A stretch of 64,000 nucleotides of DNA from AC-37 sp036389835 (GTDB taxonomy: Bacteria > Actinomycetota > Thermoleophilia > Solirubrobacterales > Thermoleophilaceae): contig DASVWC010000105.1 in assembly GCA_036389835.1 (NCBI GenBank), forward strand, positions 1-64,000, read 5' to 3'. Both the position numbers and the translations under genes were made by a program. Positions 1-7,452 of the stretch are shown in pieces. The notes under the pieces are model-generated. The model saw nothing but the letters and a program-made list of their open reading frames with translations, searched no databases and was not told the origin of the DNA. The stretch's first letter is position 1. Every line of letters begins with the position of its first letter.

Positions 1-3000
1 GAAGAGGCGCTCGAGCTCCCAGCCGCGGTCGCGCGGGAACGGGCCGACCGCGTCGCCGCCGCGCGCGAGCAGCTCCCAGAGCTGCGCCGCCGAGGGGGCG
101 GCGGGGTAGCGGCAGGCGAGGCCGACGATGGCGATCGGGTCGTCGGCCGAGACGGGGCGCACGACGCGCGGTCCCGACTCGCTCCTGCCCGCGAGCCTGC
201 GGTCGAGGTACTCGGCCAGCGCCCGCGGGCTCGGGTGGTCGAAGACCAGCGTCGCGGGCAGCCGCAGGCCGCTCAGCTCGGAGAGCCGCCTGCGCAGCTC
301 GACGGCCCCCATCGAGTCGAGCCCCTCTTCGCGAAGCGCACGCCTCGGCTCGACGGCGGAGGCGTCGGCGTGTCCGAGCACGGCGGCGGCCTCGCCCTGC
401 ACGGCGGCGAGCAGCGCGGCCTCGCGACGCTCGCCGTCGAGTCCGTCGAGCCGCTCACTCAGGGGCGTGGCGTCGGCCGCCTCCTGCGGAGGCGCGGTGT
501 GCCCGAGCCAGTGGCGACGGCGCTCCCACGGGTAGCTCGGCAGCTCGCAGAGCGCCCGCGGACGCGCCGCGAACAGTGCCGCCGGGTCGGGCTCGAGGCC
601 GTCGAGCGCGAGCCGCGCGACGAGGTCGGCGAGCGCGTCCGGCGCCGGCCGGCGGCGCGCCTGGCTCGCCGCGACGAGCGGCTCCTCCTCCTCGCTCTCC
701 TCCGCAACGAGCGCGGCCTCGGCTAGCGCGGCCAGCGTGGCGTCGGGGCCGATCTCCACGAAGCGCGCAGCACCGGCGGCGCGCAGCGCTCGCACGCCGG
801 GCCCGAAGCGCACCGGGTTGCGCGCCTGCGCGACCCAGTAGCCGGGGTCGGCGAGCTCGCCGGCCTCGGCGAGCGCGCCGGTCAGGTTGGCGGCGATCGG
901 GATCGCGGCGGGACGGAGCTCGAGACTCGCGCAGACGCGCTCGAGCTCCTCGAGCGCCGGCTCGACCAGCGCCGAATGGAAGGCATGGCTCACCCGCAGC
1001 CGCTTCGGCTTGACGCCGGTCTCGTCACCGAAGCGCTCCGCCCAGTCCGCGACCGCGCGCGCCGGCCCGGCGACGGCCGCGGCCCGCGGCCCGTTGTCCG
1101 CGGCCAGCGAGAGCTCCGGCTCCGCCTCGAGGCTGCGGGCGACCACCGCTGGGTCGGCCGCGACGGCGACCATTGCGCCCCGCTCGCACCGCTCGGCCAT
1201 GAGCCGCCCCCGGGCAGCCGCGAGGCGCGCCCCGTCGGCAGGCGACAGGACCCCCGCGGCGCAGGCCGCCACGAGCTCGCCGATCGAGTGGCCGATCAGG
1301 AAGTCCGGGCGGACTCCGAACCCGTCGGCGAGCAGCCGGAAGAGCCCCAGCTCGAAGCAGAAGAGCGCGGGCTGGGTCAGCTCGGTGCGGCTGAGCGCAT
1401 GCGCGGCCGCCCGGTCGGAGCGCTCGGCGCCGAGCAGCAGCTCGCGCAGCCGTCCCGCGAGCTCGGAGTCGAGCGCGCCGAGCGCCTCGTCGAAGGCGGA
1501 GCGGAAGCCGGGGAAGTCACGGTGGAGGCCGGCCGCCATGCCCGGACGCTGCGCTCCCTGCCCGGTGAACATGAACGCGACGCCGCCGGACTCGCCCCGG
1601 GCGCGCCCCGTGGCGACCCCCCGCGTGGACCGGCCGGCGGCGAACGCGCGCAGCGCCGCCAGCCGCTCGTCGCGGTCCCTCCCCGCCACCGCCGCGCGCC
1701 GTTCGAGCCGGGCACGCCCGACCCAGAGCGTGTGGGCGACGTCGTCGTCGCCCAGGTCGGGCCGGCGGTCGAGGTGGTCCGCGAGCCGGTCGGCCACCGC
1801 GCGCAGGGCCGCGTCGCTGCGCGCCGACAGCAGCCACGGGACGGGAGCGCCGCCGCCCTCGACGGCCCCGGCCTCGGCCCCCGCGCGCGCCGGCCGGGCC
1901 GCCGGGGCCTCCTCGACGATCAGGTGCGCGTTCGCCCCGCCCATCCCGAAGGAGCTCACGCCCGCCAGCGCGGGACCCTCCCCCGGCCACGGCTCGCACT
2001 CGGACACGACGCGCAGCCCGAGCTCGTCGAGTGCGATCCGCGGGTTCGGCCGCTCGAAGTTCAGGCTCGGGACGAGCTCGCGCCGCTGCACGCACAGGAC
2101 GGCCTTGACGAGCCCCGCGATCCCGGCGGCCGCCTCGAGGTGGCCGATGTTCGTCTTGATCGAGCCGACGGGCAGCGGCCCGGCGCCGTCCCGCGCGCGA
2201 CCGTAGACGGCGCCGAGCGCCGTCGCCTCGACCGGGTCGCCCGCGGGTGTGCCGGTCCCGTGCAGCTCGACGTAGCCCACGTCGCGCGCCGCGGTCCCGG
2301 CGCGGGCGAGCGCCTCGCGCAGAGCGCGCTCCTGCGCATCCGCGCTCGGAGCGGTGAGCCCCTCGTCGCCCCTGCCGGTGCTCAGCGCGCTGCCGCGGAT
2401 GACGCCGTAGATCCGGTCGCCGTCCTCGAGCGCCTCGCCGAGCCGCTTGAGCACGACCATCCCGCCGCCCTCGCCGCGCACGAACCCGTTGGCGCGCTCG
2501 TCGAACGCGTAGCAGCGGCCATCGGGCGAGAGCGCCCCGAAGGTGCGCCGGACCGCGTCGCCGAGCGCCGAGAGCATGAGGCTCACGCCGCCCGCGACGG
2601 CCACGTCGGACTCGCCCGCGTGCAGGCTCTCGCACGAGAGGTGCAGCGCCGCCAGCGACGAGGACTGGCCCGTGTCGACCGCGAGGCTGGGGCCCTCGAA
2701 GCCGAAGAACCCGGAGATCCGGTTCGCCACGATCCCGCGGCTGACGCCCGCGAGGGAGTGCCGGCCGGCCGCCTCGAGGCCGTGGTCGAGGATGAGGTCG
2801 GAGTACTCGCCGGACATCACGCCGACGAACACGCCGACCGGTCCGGACCGCCGGCGCTGGCCGAGCATCCCGGCGTCCTCGAGCGACTCCCAGGCCAGCT
2901 CCAGCGCGAGCCGCTGCTGGGGATCCGCGGCCGTCGCCTCCGCGGGGGCCATCCCGAAGAACCGTGCGTCGAACTCGTCGACGCCGTCGACGAACCCGCC

Positions 3001-3165
3001 GGCGCGTGGACCGCTCTCCCCGGCGAAGAGCAGGGCGCCGCGCTCCGCTGGCGGCTCGCCGATCGCCTCGACGCCGCCCGCCAGCAGCTCCCAGAGCGCA
3101 TCGCGGTCGGCGGCCCCCGGAAGCCGGCACGCGAGGCCGACGATCGCGATCGCGTCGCGCTTCAT
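1..3165 (-). CDS. Modular type I polyketide synthase, loading module KSQ-AT-ACP plus start of next KS (partial)
   Basis: Runs off the left edge; 1055 codons are visible. The first domain is a ketosynthase whose active-site Cys is replaced by Gln (VDTGQSSS, Q167), the hallmark of KSQ loading domains that decarboxylate malonyl-ACP instead of condensing. An acyltransferase follows with GHSIGE (S627) and an HAFH specificity motif, which by family rules indicates malonyl-CoA. The ACP has GLDSM with S951 as the phosphopantetheine site. From about residue 1010 a second KS begins (DDPIAIVGLACRYP). The enzyme therefore probably starts its chain with an acetyl unit made from malonyl-CoA. There is no KR, DH or ER in the loading module, as expected. 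The ATG at 3163-3165 overlaps the stop of a small upstream ORF (ATGA), suggesting coupled translation. The product cannot be predicted because the extension modules lie outside the window. Confidence 0.95.
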   Translation of the reverse strand, partial: MKRDAIAIVGLACRLPGAADRDALWELLAGGVEAIGEPPAERGALLFAGESGPRAGGFVDGVDEFDARFFGMAPAEATAADPQQRLALELAWESLEDAGMLGQRRRSGPVGVFVGVMSGEYSDLILDHGLEAAGRHSLAGVSRGIVANRISGFFGFEGPSLAVDTGQSSSLAALHLSCESLHAGESDVAVAGGVSLMLSALGDAVRRTFGALSPDGRCYAFDERANGFVRGEGGGMVVLKRLGEALEDGDRIYGVIRGSALSTGRGDEGLTAPSADAQERALREALARAGTAARDVGYVELHGTGTPAGDPVEATALGAVYGRARDGAGPLPVGSIKTNIGHLEAAAGIAGLVKAVLCVQRRELVPSLNFERPNPRIALDELGLRVVSECEPWPGEGPALAGVSSFGMGGANAHLIVEEAPAARPARAGAEAGAVEGGGAPVPWLLSARSDAALRAVADRLADHLDRRPDLGDDDVAHTLWVGRARLERRAAVAGRDRDERLAALRAFAAGRSTRGVATGRARGESGGVAFMFTGQGAQRPGMAAGLHRDFPGFRSAFDEALGALDSELAGRLRELLLGAERSDRAAAHALSRTELTQPALFCFELGLFRLLADGFGVRPDFLIGHSIGELVAACAAGVLSPADGARLAAARGRLMAERCERGAMVAVAADPAVVARSLEAEPELSLAADNGPRAAAVAGPARAVADWAERFGDETGVKPKRLRVSHAFHSALVEPALEELERVCASLELRPAAIPIAANLTGALAEAGELADPGYWVAQARNPVRFGPGVRALRAAGAARFVEIGPDATLAALAEAALVAEESEEEEPLVAASQARRRPAPDALADLVARLALDGLEPDPAALFAARPRALCELPSYPWERRRHWLGHTAPPQEAADATPLSERLDGLDGERREAALLAAVQGEAAAVLGHADASAVEPRRALREEGLDSMGAVELRRRLSELSGLRLPATLVFDHPSPRALAEYLDRRLAGRSESGPRVVRPVSADDPIAIVGLACRYPAAPSAAQLWELLARGGDAVGPFPRDRGWELERLF

Positions 3166-3329
3166 CCGGCGACCACGGCCGCGCCCGAGTTGGCCCGACG
3201 CGGCCGGAAGCTGTAGTCGTAGACGGTCGCCACCGGCGACCGGGCGGAGCCGCTCGGCGAAAGCCGGTCCTCGGGCTCCTCGGCGTGTAGGTCGCTGACC
3301 GCGACGAGTCCCGACACGGGCGCCAGCAT
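3162..3329 (-). CDS. Small ORF translationally coupled to the PKS (55 aa, unknown)
   Basis: A 55-codon reading frame (possible longer start at 3413, 83 aa) whose TGA overlaps the PKS ATG as ATGA. The peptide has no recognisable domain. Its C-terminal half contains YDYSFRPRR and ends GAAVVAG. The overlap is the same arrangement used between real genes throughout this window, so it may be a short leader gene for the synthase. It could equally be chance, because open frames are common in DNA of this GC content. Confidence 0.35.
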   Translation of the reverse strand: MLAPVSGLVAVSDLHAEEPEDRLSPSGSARSPVATVYDYSFRPRRANSGAAVVAG

Positions 3330-3433
3330 GTCCGAAGCCGCGGGCTGGCTCAAATCGCGCTGCGCGGCTATTTGGGGCCCCTCGCAGCCGCCTATACGCT
3401 CGCGCGCTCGCATCCTTTCGAGAGCGGGGCAGG

Positions 3434-4888
3434 GTGAACCGCCGTCCGGAAACCGACGTGGCCGCAGAGCAGTCGCTGACTCGTCGCCGCGTGCCCGCGC
3501 CGGCGACGCCCGCGGTCGATCCTCGCGAGCGCCTCCGGCTGCTCTGCGATCCCGGTTCGATCCGCTATCTCCGCACCGGTGTCCGGTCGGAGCGGATCAA
3601 CGGCGACGGCAGGCGCGGGGACGGAGTCGTTGCGGCGGTGGCGAAGGTCGGCGCGCGTCCGATCGTGTGCTACGCGCAGGACGTCACGTTCGCCGGCGGC
3701 TCGGTGGGGAGCTGCCACGCCGACTCGGTGGTCGAGCTGCACCGGCTCGCCCAGCGCACCCGGGTCCCGCTCGTCGCCTTCCTCGAGTCCGGCGGCGCGC
3801 GCCTGCAGGAGGGAGTCCACGCGCTGGCGGGGTACGGCCGGATCTTCCGGGAGACCGTGGCGGCCGCGCGCGTCGTTCCGCAGATCTCGGTGATCTGCGG
3901 CGCCTGCGCGGGCGGCGGGTCGTACGCCCCCGCGCTGACCGACTTCGTGGTGATGCAGGCAAGCAGCCGGATGTTCCTCACGGGTCCGCGCGTGGTCCGC
4001 CTGGCGGTGGGCGAGCGGGCCGACGCCGAGGAGCTCGGCGGGCCGCGCATCCACTCCCGCAACGGGGTCTGCGACCTCGTCGTACGCTCGCCCCTCGAGG
4101 CCGCGGCCGCGGTGCACAGGCTGCTGTCCTACCTGCCGTCGAGCATCGGCGACGAGCCGCCCCGCGCACGCACGCTGGGCCCGTCGTCCGATGACCCCGC
4201 CGCCGTGATGCCGCGCGAGGCGCGCCGCATCTACGACGTCCGCGAGCTCCTGCGCGGGGTGATCGACACCGGCTCCCTGCTCGAGCTCGCCCCGCGCTGG
4301 GCGCCGAACCTGGTCACCGGGTTCGGCCGGATCGCCGGCCGCGCGATCGGCATCGTCGCCAGCCAGCCGCGCTACCTGGGCGGGCTGCTCGACAGCCGCT
4401 CCTCGCTGAAGGGCGCGCGGTTCGTGGGGCTGTGCGACCGCTTCCGCGTCCCACTGCTCGTCGTCGTCGACACGCCCGGCTTCATGCCGGGCCGCAAGGC
4501 CGAGAAGCGCGGCGTGATCCGGCACGGCGCGGATCTCGTCAGGGCGTTCGCGGGGGCGACCGTCCCGCGCGTCACGCTCGTGACCCGGAAGGCCTACGGC
4601 GGCGCCTACATCGCCATGAACTGCAAGGACCTGGGCTCCGACCTGGTGTTCGCGTGGCCGGGTGCCGAGATCGGGATCATGGCCGCCGCCCAGGCCGCGG
4701 CCGTCGTCGGGCACGACGGGTTCGGCGGCGCGCTCGACTCCGACGACGCGACCGAGGCGTACCACCTGCGGCACCTCTCGGCCGCGCGCGCGGCCGAGGG
4801 TGGATTCGTCGACGAGGTGATCGCGCCGGCCGATACCCGCGCCCAGCTCGAGTGGGCCTTCGAGCTGCTCGCGCGCGCCCCGCGCTGA
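3434..4888 (+). CDS. Acyl-CoA carboxylase carboxyltransferase (beta) subunit
   Basis: The 484-residue protein matches the AccD/PccB carboxyltransferase family: crotonase-fold N and C halves, with FLESGGARLQEG, ICGACAGGGSY and the C-terminal DTPGFMPG and RKAYGGAYIAM motifs. Members transfer CO2 from biotin to acetyl- or propionyl-CoA, giving malonyl- or methylmalonyl-CoA. No biotin carboxylase/BCCP alpha subunit lies nearby, so it would have to pair with one encoded elsewhere. It is divergent from the PKS, whose loading AT looks malonyl-specific, so extender supply is the likely job. The GTG start at 3434 follows a GGGGCAGG stretch. It is slightly shorter than typical housekeeping homologues. 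Acetyl- versus propionyl-CoA preference cannot be read from the sequence. Confidence 0.93.
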   Translation: MNRRPETDVAAEQSLTRRRVPAPATPAVDPRERLRLLCDPGSIRYLRTGVRSERINGDGRRGDGVVAAVAKVGARPIVCYAQDVTFAGGSVGSCHADSVVELHRLAQRTRVPLVAFLESGGARLQEGVHALAGYGRIFRETVAAARVVPQISVICGACAGGGSYAPALTDFVVMQASSRMFLTGPRVVRLAVGERADAEELGGPRIHSRNGVCDLVVRSPLEAAAAVHRLLSYLPSSIGDEPPRARTLGPSSDDPAAVMPREARRIYDVRELLRGVIDTGSLLELAPRWAPNLVTGFGRIAGRAIGIVASQPRYLGGLLDSRSSLKGARFVGLCDRFRVPLLVVVDTPGFMPGRKAEKRGVIRHGADLVRAFAGATVPRVTLVTRKAYGGAYIAMNCKDLGSDLVFAWPGAEIGIMAAAQAAAVVGHDGFGGALDSDDATEAYHLRHLSAARAAEGGFVDEVIAPADTRAQLEWAFELLARAPR

Positions 4889-4892
4889 CGAT

Positions 4893-4908
4893 CTCCCGAC
4901 GTCGGGAG
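4893..4908. terminator. Palindrome between convergent genes, possible bidirectional terminator
   Basis: CTCCCGACGTCGGGAG is a perfect 16-bp palindrome (stem CTCCCG/CGGGAG, loop ACGT) in the 22-bp gap between the stops of the carboxyltransferase gene and the opposing membrane-protein gene. There is no T-tract. The position suits a two-way hairpin terminator. Confidence 0.4.
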
Positions 4909-4910
4909 GC

Positions 4911-5495
4911 CTACGCGCGCAGCGTGGGCGGCGCGGGGAGCGCCCCGCGCCCCGAACGCTGGTCGATCGGCGAGGTGGAGAAGAAGAAGAACCAGATCTC
5001 GAAGATGACGACCACGACGAGGACCATCCCCACGAGGACCCGCTCGGGCATCGTGAGCCGGGGGCTCACTCCCGGATACACCGGGCGCTCGCCGCGCATG
5101 CTCCGCAGCCACGGGGTGTGCTGGCGCACCGTCGAGTACTGACCCGTCATGCGCTCGTAGGCGGTGCTGACCCGTTGGAGCAGCAACGCCAGGATCAGGC
5201 TCTGCACCGCCAGGAGGCTCGCCGCGACGAAGACGCTCGACATCTTCGGCGGGCCGCTGCCCTGCACCTGCGAGCCGACCCACAGCGCGAAGATCGGGCT
5301 GCCCGTCCAGATGTTCAGCGTAAGCACGCCCGTGACGATCATCAGCCCGACGCGCTTGAGCCGCAGGCCGCGGGGCTTCGCGGCCGTCTCACCGGCGACG
5401 GCCGGCGGCGCCTGCTGCTGTCCGGCGGTGTTCAACCCCGCGCGCTCCCTCGAGAAGGCTACCGCTAACTGCGGCGCGGCGGACTTTGACAGCAC
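4911..5495 (-). CDS. Small membrane protein, unknown function
   Basis: About 194 residues from a GTG at 5495. A TTG at 5435 with GGAG about 10 nt upstream is an alternative start and would give 174 residues. After a Pro/Ala-rich N terminus there are three hydrophobic segments: one around LMIVTGVLTLNIWTG, one around FVAASLLAVQSLILALLL, and one near the C terminus around MVLVVVVIFEIWFFFF. A linker between the second and third contains YERMTGQYSTVRQHTPW. It is probably an inner-membrane protein. I do not recognise the family. It sits convergent to the carboxyltransferase and divergent from the MaoC-like gene. Confidence 0.65.
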   Translation of the reverse strand: MLSKSAAPQLAVAFSRERAGLNTAGQQQAPPAVAGETAAKPRGLRLKRVGLMIVTGVLTLNIWTGSPIFALWVGSQVQGSGPPKMSSVFVAASLLAVQSLILALLLQRVSTAYERMTGQYSTVRQHTPWLRSMRGERPVYPGVSPRLTMPERVLVGMVLVVVVIFEIWFFFFSTSPIDQRSGRGALPAPPTLRA

Positions 5496-5534
5496 GGCCC
5501 GCCGATCGTTGAATCTCGGGGCAGGAGGCGCACG

Positions 5535-6002
5535 ATGGCGGCACCTTTTCTGAGCGCGAGCAGCTCGTACATCACCCCTGCCCGGCAGATCACCGAGAAG
5601 GACATCGGCGTCTTCGGCGCGCTCACCGGGACGGCCCGCGGCGGCGAGGGCGAGTTCAGGGGGATCATCGCCCACGCCCTGCTCGTGCTCTCGTGCGGCA
5701 TCGAGCTGGCGATGCCCGAGCCGTCGCGCGTGATCGCGCTGCGCTCACTGCGCGACGTGGTCTTCAAGCGTCCGATCAAGCCCGGCGACAGCATCCGCGT
5801 CGCGCTGCGCGTGGACTCGATCACGCCGCTTCCCGAGCGCCGCGAGCTCGTGTCGATGACCTGGAAGATCCTCAACGAGTCGAACGCGACGGTCGCGCGA
5901 GCGTGCGCGGACTTCGTGTGCTCGTGCGCGGCGGATCAGCCGTGTGGGCGAGACCCCGAGGAGGACCTCGAGGCGCTCACGGTGGCGTTGATCCCGGTCT
6001 GA
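5535..6002 (+). CDS. MaoC-like hotdog protein
   Basis: 155 residues with a MaoC/R-hydratase-like layout: ITEKDIGVFGALTG, then GIIAHALLVLSCGIEL (the usual GxxxHGLLxLS helix), then RPIKPGDSIRV (the usual conserved PGD turn). Family members hydrate enoyl-CoA or enoyl-ACP, or are non-catalytic hotdog proteins. The conserved catalytic Asp of the D-x-N-P-x-H motif is not visible here; the region reads TGTARGGEGEFRGIIAH. Hydratase activity is therefore doubtful. The start is supported by AGGAGG about 8 nt upstream of the ATG. It may serve acyl-chain processing with the nearby PKS, but there is no direct link. Confidence 0.8.
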   Translation: MAAPFLSASSSYITPARQITEKDIGVFGALTGTARGGEGEFRGIIAHALLVLSCGIELAMPEPSRVIALRSLRDVVFKRPIKPGDSIRVALRVDSITPLPERRELVSMTWKILNESNATVARACADFVCSCAADQPCGRDPEEDLEALTVALIPV

Positions 6003-6005
6003 GGA

Positions 6006-6040
6006 CGCCCGCGGCTGCCTCGGTCGGCTCCGGCAGCGGG
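6006..6040. terminator. Bulged GC-rich hairpin between convergent genes
   Basis: GCCCG(CGG)CTGCC pairs with GGCAGCGGGC across a 12-nt loop in the gap between the MaoC-like and phospholipase D-like genes, which converge here. There is no T-tract. A weak terminator candidate by position. Confidence 0.3.
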
Positions 6041-6045
6041 CCTGG

Positions 6046-7278
6046 TCAGGGGTAGCAGAGCACCTCGGAGGACTTCGCGAGCTCGTTCATGAAGTGGGCG
6101 TGGTAGGCGTCGTAGAGCGGCGACGAGTTGTCGACCTGGACCATCAGCTCGTCGTTCAGCTTGTTCGCGCCGTCGCTCATGTTGTGCGACCCGGCCCAGA
6201 CCCGGTACTGGTTGGACAAGCCGTTGTAGGTTCCCCTGCTGATGGCGACCTTGTCGTGCACCCGCCGCGTGGCCTGCACCTGAAGGAACCCGGTCGCGTC
6301 GCAGAGGGTCGCCTGGACCGGCCAGCTGATGTCGTTGTTGCCCTGGTCATCCCTGTTGACGAGGACGCGCACGACGCAGCCCTGGTTCGCGATTCGCTGG
6401 AGCTCGAGGGCCGCGAAGTACGCGTCGTCGCCGCCCATGAAGGCCTGCATCACGTCGACCTCGCAGAAGGTCGACGAGGCCGGGACGTTGATCCGGCTGA
6501 ACTGGTCCGACCACATCGCGCTCTGGACGTCCGGCGACGCGACGCTCCAGCTCCGGGACTGCGCCGAGTATGCGAGGCCGTTGCCGAGCGTGTCGGGGTT
6601 GTCCTGCGGCCATGTCACGTAGTCGAAGTACTGGCCCCACGCCCCGTAGGGGCCGTGCAGCATGTCGAACATGATCGTGCGGATCCCCAGGTCGAAGTCT
6701 GGGTCGCCGTACCAGGTCAGCGAGTTGTTCGACGCCTGCGAGCCGCCGCTCGTCGGCCCGGTCAGGTTCGACGAGCTCACCCAGTTCGCGGTCTTGTAGG
6801 TCCCGTCGGGGGCGCGCGTCGACGAGAACGCCGCCATCTTCGTGTGCATGATGCTCTCGTTGCCGTTCGGCGACAGCGTCTGGGGGATGCAGCCGCGATC
6901 GCACTTCTTCACGAGGTCGAAGTTGTTGCGAAGGCCCTGGTACGTCCAGAATTCGTCGTCGAGCTTGTCGTAGAAGACGTAGACGTGCCGGCCCTGTGCC
7001 TGCATCTCGCGCAGGGCGCGCTCGATCCGGTGGTCCGGGTCGATCTTGAAGACCGTCAGGTAGACGCTCGACCCCGGCGCCATGCCCCTGATCAGGCTCT
7101 CGAGCTTCGCGATGACGATCGGGTCGTCGGCGCTCGGGCCGCCCTCCGCGAACGTCGCGTCCACCGTCGTGCCGCCGATCGTGTAGGTGTTGCTGAAGCC
7201 AGCCTGCGCGACGGGCGCCAGTGCAAGCACTGCGGTCAGCGCCGCTGCGGCGGCCGTGCGTGCGGCGATCCCCTTCAC
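6046..7278 (-). CDS. Secreted phospholipase D-like protein
   Basis: 410 residues. The N terminus (positively charged start, Ala-rich hydrophobic stretch, APVAQA) is a signal peptide, so the mature protein is exported. Two PLD-type half motifs are visible: MHTKMAAFS in the first half and VHDKVAISRG in the second, each resembling HxK(x)4D. Both halves are followed by the SSSNLTG and GSHNMSDG turns common in this superfamily. Members hydrolyse or transfer phosphodiester bonds in lipids or nucleic acids. The GTG at 7278 is preferred over an upstream ATG at 7305 because GGGGAGGA lies 3 nt upstream of it. It is monocistronic. Substrate is unknown. Confidence 0.85.
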   Translation of the reverse strand: MKGIAARTAAAAALTAVLALAPVAQAGFSNTYTIGGTTVDATFAEGGPSADDPIVIAKLESLIRGMAPGSSVYLTVFKIDPDHRIERALREMQAQGRHVYVFYDKLDDEFWTYQGLRNNFDLVKKCDRGCIPQTLSPNGNESIMHTKMAAFSSTRAPDGTYKTANWVSSSNLTGPTSGGSQASNNSLTWYGDPDFDLGIRTIMFDMLHGPYGAWGQYFDYVTWPQDNPDTLGNGLAYSAQSRSWSVASPDVQSAMWSDQFSRINVPASSTFCEVDVMQAFMGGDDAYFAALELQRIANQGCVVRVLVNRDDQGNNDISWPVQATLCDATGFLQVQATRRVHDKVAISRGTYNGLSNQYRVWAGSHNMSDGANKLNDELMVQVDNSSPLYDAYHAHFMNELAKSSEVLCYP

Positions 7279-7452
7279 GAGTCCTCCCCAGTGGCCTGAG
7301 GCCACCCTAACCCGGAAGGTGGCCGTGCGCTAGCGGGTGGCGCGGCCGCACGCCGAATGGTCAATGCTCGCCGGGTCACGCGGGCTCTTGCCGAACGGAT
7401 CCTCGAAGCGGGACTGCGGACTCTTGCTGTTCCGGCCTCCCCGACCGGCCGC

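Noticed and set aside
976..3216. 746-codon plus-strand frame opposite the PKS
   Set aside because: Low-complexity shadow of the PKS codon bias; the opposite strand has intact KSQ, AT and ACP motifs.
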